This document shows, piece by piece, positions 58,584 through 64,000 of a stretch of DNA of 64,000 nucleotides. Numbering within the stretch: position 1 is the first letter of the stretch; each line of letters opens with the position of its first letter. Made by a program: the position numbers and the translations under genes. The stretch lies in NCBI RefSeq assembly GCF_013155335.1, contig NZ_JABJQZ010000008.1:310001-374000 (forward strand). The letters run 5' to 3'. This stretch comes from Nocardioides sp. zg-1230 (GTDB lineage: Bacteria > Actinomycetota > Actinomycetes > Propionibacteriales > Nocardioidaceae). The notes under the pieces are model-generated. The model made no database searches. It was not told where the DNA came from and saw only the letters and a list, made by a program, of their open reading frames with translations.

Positions 58584-61319
58584 ATGGGTCTCGTCGCGCG
58601 CGACGCCGAGCTCGTGATGATCGCCGAGGTGCTCGACCGCGAGCCGACCTCGGCGCGGGCGCTGGTGCTCGAGGGCGCCCCGGGCGTGGGCAAGACCAGC
58701 CTGTGGGAGCACGGCGTCGCCGGGGCGCGCGACCGCGGGATGAGGGTCCTGCTCGCCCGGGCCAGTGCGTCGGAGACCGGGCTCCCCTTCGCGGGCCTGA
58801 TCGACCTGCTCGACGAGGTCGGGGTCGACGAGCTGGCAGAGGTCCCCGCACCGCAGCTGCGCGCGCTGGAGGTCGCGCTCTACCGCGCCGAGCCCGGCGA
58901 CCAGGCGCCCACCGAGCAGGTGGTCTCGCTGGCGCTCCTGTCGGCGCTGCGCGTCCTGGCCCGCGGCCAGCACCTCCTCGTGGCCGTCGACGACGTGCAG
59001 TGGCTCGACCGGTCGTCCCAGGCGGCACTCTCCTACGCCGCCCGTCGGCTCCAGGACGGGGTGACCATCCTCCTCGCCCGGCGCCCCGGCCCCCCGGGCG
59101 CGGTGGAGCGGGCGCTCGCAGCCGAGCGGGTCGACCGGCTCGAGGTGCGGACGACCACGCTCGGCGGCACGCGGCAGATCCTGGCCAGCCGCCTCGGACT
59201 GCGGCTCCCCCACCACGTCCTCCGCCGTGTCTACGACACCACCCTCGGCAACCCGCTCTTCGCCCTCGAGGTCGGGCGCCTGCTCGCACGGCGCGACCCG
59301 TCGACGATCGGCGAGGAGCTGCCCGTCCCCGACGCGGTCGAGGACCTCCTGGGCCTGCGGGTGGCCGACCTCGACCCGACGGCGCGCAGGTTGCTGCTCG
59401 CGCTGGCCCTCGACGCCGACCTCCGCGCCCCGCAGGTGCGCGACCTGGCCGGGCCCGATGCGCTCGAGCACGCCTCGGCCACCGGCGTGCTGACGGTCGA
59501 CGGGGACCGGGTCCGGCCGGCTCACCCGCTGCTGGCCGAGGCCGCCCGACGAGCCGCGTCGACCGACGACGTACGGCACCTGCACACCGACCTGGCCGCG
59601 GTCGTCACCGACGACCAGCGCCGGGTGCTGCACCTGGCCCTGGCGGCGACGGAGCCCGACCGGGCGCTCGCGACCCGTCTGGACGGCGCCGTCGCGCGCG
59701 CCACCGCCCGGGGCGCCATCCGGCTGGCCGCCGACCTCGCTGGTCACGCGCTGCGCCTCACACCGCCCGGCGAGGACGACGCCGGGCGGGTGATGCTGCT
59801 GGCCAAGCTGCTGCAGATGGCCGGCGAGAAGCAGCGCCTGACCGACCTGCTCGCGCCGCGGGCGGCGACCCTGCCCGACCGAGCCGACCGGGTCCGGGCG
59901 CACGTGCTGCTGACGGGCGGCGTCGTCCACGGGAACGACGACATCCTCGCGCTCCTGCAGCGCGCCCTCGACGAGGCCGGCGACGACCACGCCCTGCGTC
60001 TGCGCGTGCTGTGCCACCTGGCGGAGAACGAGGCCGTCATCGAGGTGCGCAACGTCGCGGTCGCCGACGGTCGGGCGGGCGAGGCCGTCGAGGCGTCGGC
60101 GTCCGGGTCGGCTGGTGACCAGCGGCTCGCGCTCTACACCCGCGTGTGGACCTCGGCACTGCGCGGGCGCCCGCTCGACGACCTCGTCGAGCGCTACGCG
60201 GCCCTCGCCTGCGGGTCGACGTACCTCGCCCGGACCCCGGGTCGGGTGGTCGGGCAGCAGCACGTGTGGCGCGGCGAGCCCGGCCCCGCCCGGGAGCGGT
60301 TCGAGGCGTTCCGGTCGCTGGCCGCCGACCGCGGCGAGCCGAGTCCGTACGCGCTGGCCCGCCTGCACCTGTGCGAGCTCGAGCTGCGGACGGGGCGGTG
60401 GGACGACGCCGAGGAGCTCCTCGACGAGTGGGCCGCCTCGCTCGACAGCAGCCTGCTCCACTGGCCGATGTACGAGCGGTGCCGCAGCCTGCTCGCCGCC
60501 GGGCGGGGCGACGCGGCCGGCGCCCGTGAGTGGGCCGAGCGCGCCGTGGCGCAGGCCGAGGAGACCGGCGTGCGGTGGGACTGGCTGGAGGCGACCAGGG
60601 CGCTGGGCGTGGCGGCCCTGCTCGACCACCGCCCGGAGGAGGCGGTCGAGCACCTGCAGGCGGTGTGGACGCACACCCGTGACGAGGGAGTGCTCGACCC
60701 GGGTGCGTTCCCCGTCGCCCCGGACCTCGTCGAGGCGTTCGTCGACCTCGGCGACCTGGACGGCGCGTCCGCGGTGGTCGACGTGCTGCGCGAGGCCGCC
60801 GACCACCAGGACCACACGTGGTGCCGGTTGGCCGCCGGCCGCGGCGCCGCGACCGTCTCGCTCGCCGCGGGCTGGTCCGACGACGACGCCGAGGCGCTGG
60901 CCGGCCACGCGACGGCGTACGACGACCTGGGGCTGGTCGCCGACGCGGCCCGCACCTGGCTCGCGCTGGGGCGCGCGCAGCGCCGCTCCCGCAAGTGGGG
61001 AGCGGCGCGCGACTCTCTCGAGCAGGCGGTCCGGCTGTTCGAGCAGCAGGGCGCCCCCGGGTGGGCGGCCGCTGCCCGCGCCGACCTCGAACGGGTGGGT
61101 GCCCGCCGGCCGAGCTCGCCCGGTCGGCTCACGACCACCGAGCGCCGGGTGGCCGACCTCGCGGCGCAGGGGCTGGCCAACAAGGAGATCGCCCGGACGC
61201 TGGTGGTCACCGTCAGCACGGTCGAGTTCCACCTGCGCAACGCCTACACCAAGCTCGGCATCCGGTCCCGGATGGAGCTGGCGGCACGCCTCGAGGAGCT
61301 CGACGCAGCGGTGCCCTGA
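58584..61319 (+). CDS. LAL-type transcriptional regulator (AAA ATPase plus LuxR HTH)
   Basis: This 911-residue regulator has an N-terminal ATPase domain (Walker A EGAPGVGKTS near residue 33, Walker B LLVAVDDVQWLDRS near 132), a long helical TPR-like middle of about 550 residues, and a C-terminal LuxR HTH (TTTERRVADLAAQGLANKEIARTL). Large ATP-binding LuxR proteins integrate inducer and ATP signals. Its target may be the methyltransferase fusion gene 96 bases downstream on the same strand, which is inference from position. Confidence 0.92.
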   Translation: MGLVARDAELVMIAEVLDREPTSARALVLEGAPGVGKTSLWEHGVAGARDRGMRVLLARASASETGLPFAGLIDLLDEVGVDELAEVPAPQLRALEVALYRAEPGDQAPTEQVVSLALLSALRVLARGQHLLVAVDDVQWLDRSSQAALSYAARRLQDGVTILLARRPGPPGAVERALAAERVDRLEVRTTTLGGTRQILASRLGLRLPHHVLRRVYDTTLGNPLFALEVGRLLARRDPSTIGEELPVPDAVEDLLGLRVADLDPTARRLLLALALDADLRAPQVRDLAGPDALEHASATGVLTVDGDRVRPAHPLLAEAARRAASTDDVRHLHTDLAAVVTDDQRRVLHLALAATEPDRALATRLDGAVARATARGAIRLAADLAGHALRLTPPGEDDAGRVMLLAKLLQMAGEKQRLTDLLAPRAATLPDRADRVRAHVLLTGGVVHGNDDILALLQRALDEAGDDHALRLRVLCHLAENEAVIEVRNVAVADGRAGEAVEASASGSAGDQRLALYTRVWTSALRGRPLDDLVERYAALACGSTYLARTPGRVVGQQHVWRGEPGPARERFEAFRSLAADRGEPSPYALARLHLCELELRTGRWDDAEELLDEWAASLDSSLLHWPMYERCRSLLAAGRGDAAGAREWAERAVAQAEETGVRWDWLEATRALGVAALLDHRPEEAVEHLQAVWTHTRDEGVLDPGAFPVAPDLVEAFVDLGDLDGASAVVDVLREAADHQDHTWCRLAAGRGAATVSLAAGWSDDDAEALAGHATAYDDLGLVADAARTWLALGRAQRRSRKWGAARDSLEQAVRLFEQQGAPGWAAAARADLERVGARRPSSPGRLTTTERRVADLAAQGLANKEIARTLVVTVSTVEFHLRNAYTKLGIRSRMELAARLEELDAAVP

Positions 61320-61415
61320 GGCCCCTGGCACCTGTCAACTGGGGTTGTTCCCGGGGTCATTTCCTCGGGTCATCCGCAGTTTCGGCACCCCGGCCCGGGC
61401 ACGCACCGTGGAGTC

Positions 61416-62543
61416 ATGGCCGAGTACCTCGTCGAGCTCTACGTCGCACAGGGCGACCACGCCGCCGCGCAGCACCACGTCGCGGTGGCCGAGCAGGCCG
61501 GCGCCGACCTGACCCGCGAGGGCCGGGCGGTGCGCTACCTGCAGTCGTTCTTCGTCCCCGAGGACGAGACGTGCTTCCTGCTCTACGAGGCCGACTCGGT
61601 CGACCTGGTCACCGAGGCGGTGGGGCGGGCCGGACTCCGGCTCGAGCACGTCTCGGCGGCCACCACGTCCGTCGCCGGCGCACAGGAGACGCCGGACGGC
61701 ACCACGAAAGGAACCAGCATGACCAGCACCACCACCACCCGCCCGGACCTCACCGAGCTGCGCGACAAGCAGCAGAAGGTGTGGAGCAGCGGCGACTACA
61801 ACAAGATCGCCGCCCTCACGGTCCCGGTGTCCGAGCACCTCGTCGACCACGTGGGGGTCAGTCCGACCGACCGGGTCCTCGACGTCGCGACCGGCACGGG
61901 TCACGTGGCCCTGGCCGCGGCGCGGAGGTCGGCGGAGTCCGTCGGCATCGACTACGTGCCCGGGCTCCTCGACATCGCCCGCCGCCGGGCGGAGGCCGAG
62001 GACCTCGTCGTCGAGCTGGCCGAGGCCGATGCCGAACGCCTCCCCTACGACGACGCCTCGTTCGACGTCGTCATGTCGGCCATCGGCGTCATGTTCGCCG
62101 CCGACCACGACACGGCTGCGCGCGAGCTGGTGCGGGTGACGCGCCCCGGCGGGCGCATCGGCCTGGCGAGCTGGACACCCGAGGGCTTCGTGGGTGGCAT
62201 CCTCCGCACGGTGGGCGCCCACGTGTCGCCCCCGCCGGGCGCCCAGCCGGCCACCCGGTGGGGCACCGAGGAGGTCGTCGCCGACCTGCTCGGCGACGGC
62301 GTCCACGAGGTCCGGTCGGTGACGGCCACGGTGACGCAGCGCTTCACCGACGGTGCCGGCTTCGCCGACCTGTTCCTCACCTACTACGGACCGACCTTCG
62401 CGGCGGCGGGCCGGCTCGACGAGGAGGGGCGCGCCGCGCTCCGGGCCGACCTGGTCGCCCTCGCTGAGTCGCACGACCGCGGTGAGGGCGACGGCCTGGT
62501 CTGCGAGTGGGAGTACCGCATCGTCACGGCGACTCGCCGCTGA
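61416..62543 (+). CDS. DUF4242-SAM methyltransferase fusion
   Basis: This 375-residue protein joins a DUF4242-like domain (residues 1-80, with AVRYLQSFFVPEDETCFLLYE) to a class I methyltransferase. The latter has RVLDVATGTGHVALAAARRS near residue 150, an acidic DAERLPYDDASFDVV and FVGGILRTVG. Near residue 102 an ATG at 61719 is preceded by AAAGGA, so the methyltransferase may also be made alone; the upstream half could once have been a separate gene. DUF4242 proteins include small nickel-binding proteins, but function is not settled. The ORF lies directly after the LAL regulator. Confidence 0.8.
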   Translation: MAEYLVELYVAQGDHAAAQHHVAVAEQAGADLTREGRAVRYLQSFFVPEDETCFLLYEADSVDLVTEAVGRAGLRLEHVSAATTSVAGAQETPDGTTKGTSMTSTTTTRPDLTELRDKQQKVWSSGDYNKIAALTVPVSEHLVDHVGVSPTDRVLDVATGTGHVALAAARRSAESVGIDYVPGLLDIARRRAEAEDLVVELAEADAERLPYDDASFDVVMSAIGVMFAADHDTAARELVRVTRPGGRIGLASWTPEGFVGGILRTVGAHVSPPPGAQPATRWGTEEVVADLLGDGVHEVRSVTATVTQRFTDGAGFADLFLTYYGPTFAAAGRLDEEGRAALRADLVALAESHDRGEGDGLVCEWEYRIVTATRR

Positions 62544-62566
62544 CGCCCGGGGCAGGGGTCCCCGGC

Positions 62567-62604
62567 GCCCTCCCGCCACCCCTTCTTGCGGGCGGTGGGA
62601 GGGC
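62567..62604 (+). terminator. Hairpin after the methyltransferase fusion
   Basis: GCCCTCCC (62567-62574) pairs with GGGAGGGC (62597-62604), with further partial pairing in the loop, 23 bases after the stop. Confidence 0.5.
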
Positions 62605-62625
62605 TGCTCCCGCGTGCGCGCCCGC

Positions 62626-62631
62626 TAGCCT
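62626..62631 (+). promoter_or_regulatory. Leaderless -10 box for pncA
   Basis: TAGCCT is followed by six bases and the ATG at 62638. The six bases are C followed by five G, so a weak ribosome site is also conceivable. Confidence 0.5.
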
Positions 62632-62637
62632 CGGGGG

Positions 62638-63213
62638 ATGGCCCGAGCCCTGATCGTCGTCGACGTCCAGAACGACTTCTGCGAGGGCGGGTCGCTGCCC
62701 GTCCCCGGTGGCGCCCGGGTGGCGGCCGACATCAACGAGCTGCTGCACCGCTGGCACGCGCGCGGCGAGGACGCACCGTCGTACGACGTCGTCGTTGCCA
62801 CGAAGGACCACCACGTCGACCCGGGGTCGCACTGGTCGGTGAAACCCGACTTCGTCGAGTCGTGGCCGGTGCACTGCAAGGTCGGCACCGAGGGGGCGGC
62901 GTTCCACCCCAACCTCGACCCGCAGCCCTTCGACGAGGTGTTCTGCAAGGGCGAGCACGAGGCGGCCTACAGCGGCTTCGAGGGTCGTACGACGTCGGGC
63001 GAGGCGCTGGCCGACTGGCTGCGTGCCCGGAAGGTCGAGGAGGTCGACGTGTGCGGCATCGCCACCGACCACTGCGTGCGCGCGACCGCCCTGGACGGCG
63101 CGGGCGCGGGCTTCACGACCAGGGTCCTGACGGCGTTGTGCGCCGGGGTCGCGGAGGAGTCGACCGCCGCCGCGATCACCGAGCTGGCGGGCGCCGGCGT
63201 CGAGATCGCCTGA
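62638..63213 (+). CDS. pncA: Nicotinamidase
   Basis: This 191-residue enzyme hydrolyses nicotinamide to nicotinate, which pncB then uses. The catalytic triad is visible: Asp9 in VVDVQNDF, Lys56 in ATKDHH and Cys146 in GIATDHCVRAT. The metal-binding Asp/His residues in DHHVDPGSHW follow the Lys. Length fits the family. In mycobacteria PncA also activates pyrazinamide. Confidence 0.95.
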   Translation: MARALIVVDVQNDFCEGGSLPVPGGARVAADINELLHRWHARGEDAPSYDVVVATKDHHVDPGSHWSVKPDFVESWPVHCKVGTEGAAFHPNLDPQPFDEVFCKGEHEAAYSGFEGRTTSGEALADWLRARKVEEVDVCGIATDHCVRATALDGAGAGFTTRVLTALCAGVAEESTAAAITELAGAGVEIA

Positions 63214-63230
63214 GGCCTGCCGGGCCTCAG
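63210..63230. terminator. Compact bidirectional hairpin over two stop codons
   Basis: CTGAGGCC (63210-63217) and GGCCTCAG (63223-63230) form a perfect 8-base-pair stem with a five-base loop. The pncA stop lies in one arm and the convergent DUF1697 stop in the other. Confidence 0.55.
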
Positions 63231-63763
63231 CACCACTTCTCGGTGACGGTGCGCAGCACCTTGACCGTGCGTGCCGTGCCCTGGCCCAGGGCCGCCAGCT
63301 CCTTCGAGGCCAGGAGCCTCGAGGTGTGGATGTTGCCCTCGAGCAGCACGTAGGCCGCCCGGCCGTCGACGACGACCACCTCGCCGTCGTGCTCGAGGGC
63401 GTGCGCCGCCTCGACGGCCGCGGCGGGCGGCGCGGCGGCGTACAGCGTCACGTAGTGCTGGCCGGCGGGGTCGTGCTCGGCGTGCAGCTCCTCGGCGCGC
63501 GCCGTCAGCGCAGCCAGGTCACCGGTCGTGAAGACGATCGTCGGCACCTCGAAGCCCGCCGCGGAGGCGTAGGCCTCCTCCAGCGCCTGCTGCACCTTCG
63601 CGACCGACCGGGCGGGGTGGGTCAGGCGCACGTTGCCGGTGTTGATGTAGGTCTCGACGTCGGTCCCGCCCGCGGCCTCGGTGGCCGCCTTGATGGCGTC
63701 CTTGGGGAACTTGCGCGTGGCGCCGAGGTTGATGGCTCGCAGGAAGGCGACGTAGGTGGGCAC
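63227..63763 (-). CDS. DUF1697 domain protein
   Basis: This 178-residue protein begins MPTYVAFLRAINLGATRKFP, contains VETYINTGNVRLTHP and ends with NIHTSRL and a Lys-rich VKVLRTVTEKW. This is the complete DUF1697 pattern, a common soluble family of unknown function. A GTG start follows a CATGAT -10 box six bases upstream. It converges on pncA with a 13-base gap between the stop codons. Confidence 0.9.
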   Translation of the reverse strand: MPTYVAFLRAINLGATRKFPKDAIKAATEAAGGTDVETYINTGNVRLTHPARSVAKVQQALEEAYASAAGFEVPTIVFTTGDLAALTARAEELHAEHDPAGQHYVTLYAAAPPAAAVEAAHALEHDGEVVVVDGRAAYVLLEGNIHTSRLLASKELAALGQGTARTVKVLRTVTEKWC

Positions 63764-63769
63764 GGACCG

Positions 63770-63775
63770 ATCATG
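63770..63775 (-). promoter_or_regulatory. Leaderless -10 box for DUF1697
   Basis: CATGAT on the minus strand is followed by six bases and the GTG at 63763. Confidence 0.4.
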
Positions 63776-63814
63776 CCCTCCGGGACGGGCGACGTGGTCG
63801 GGGCGCGGCGGGTC

Positions 63815-63820
63815 TAGGGT
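63815..63820 (+). promoter_or_regulatory. Leaderless -10 box for the solute-binding lipoprotein
   Basis: TAGGGT is followed by seven bases and the ATG at 63828. Confidence 0.55.
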
Positions 63821-63827
63821 TGTCGTC

Positions 63828-64000
63828 ATGAACACTCGTGCACGTGCCATCGGGACCAGCCTCGCCGCTCTCACCCTGCTCGTCGCAGGGTGCGCGAAGG
63901 ACGACACCTCGACCACCACCGAGTCAGGGGTCAGCCTCGTCGAGGGCGGCACGCTGACCATCTGCACCCACCTGCCCTACGAGCCCTTCGAGTTCACCGA
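63828..64000 (+). CDS. Amino-acid ABC transporter substrate-binding lipoprotein (5' part only)
   Basis: The first 57 codons are inside the window. The lipoprotein signal peptide has the lipobox LLVAGC. A Thr/Ser-rich linker follows, then GGTLTICTHLPYEPFEF, the first strand of a family 3 (amino-acid-type) solute-binding protein. It is cut by the window end. The ligand cannot be named from this fragment. Confidence 0.8.
   Translation, partial: MNTRARAIGTSLAALTLLVAGCAKDDTSTTTESGVSLVEGGTLTICTHLPYEPFEFT

Noticed and set aside
58185..61331. A 1048-codon open frame on the minus strand
   Set aside because: It lies antisense to pncB and the LAL regulator, which both have complete family motifs; the frame has none.

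Overview
The window is a high-GC actinobacterial chromosome segment, most likely from Nocardioidaceae (a Nocardioides-like genus). This rests on the base composition, GTG-rich starts, protein signatures, and a gene order shared with mycobacteria (pncB, clpS, DUF2017, mec-cysO-cysM, murI, MBL hydrolase, rph, rdgB). I see no phage, insertion sequence or CRISPR array. It reads as core chromosome with some accessory patches. All assignments come from reading motifs and gene order; no searches were run.

Layout. 1-11.4 kb: thiolase, a MarR regulator, the ABC-F factor EttA, a short SSB paralogue, two dynamin-like GTPases coupled to a PrsW-type membrane protease, an aminopeptidase P and an RlmC-type RNA methyltransferase. 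11.4-19.4 kb: secreted or membrane accessory genes (vanadium haloperoxidase, two tandem paralogous exported proteins, a DAACS symporter, a large prealbumin-domain exported protein), tRNA-Arg, and a 400-base gene-free stretch with paired palindromes. 19.6-27.5 kb: adenosine deaminase, an anchored DsbA-like thioredoxin, orn, tRNA-His, a FUSC-type permease, a tandem-USP protein, an alcohol dehydrogenase without a normal start codon, and a carotenoid-desaturase-like flavoprotein. 27.6-34.8 kb: tRNA-Lys and a PTS locus (SorC regulator, kinase, mannitol-type IICB, sorbose-1-phosphate-reductase-like dehydrogenase, ascorbate-type IIA-IIB fusion and IIC). 34.8-40.6 kb: a leftward run of overlapping genes headed by an ECF nickel/cobalt transporter, with a textbook Nur box between it and a divergent peroxiredoxin. 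40.7-57.2 kb: an odd tRNA-Leu(UAG), then the conserved rdgB/rph/murI/cysM/clpS cluster, interrupted by a two-component system, exported hydrolases, a frameshifted DUF222/HNH gene and an MFS transporter. 57.2-64 kb: pncB, a LAL-type regulator, a methyltransferase fusion, pncA, DUF1697, and the start of a solute-binding lipoprotein.

A recurrent theme is leaderless transcription. More than twenty genes have a TANNNT-like -10 box ending only 6-8 bases before the start codon, with no Shine-Dalgarno sequence. That pattern was used to choose several starts. The most notable loci are the two-permease PTS operon, the Nur-controlled operon, the CysO/Mec/CysM sulfur-carrier set whose carrier has two extra residues after the diglycine, and the clpS/pncB divergent promoter, whose -10 boxes overlap.
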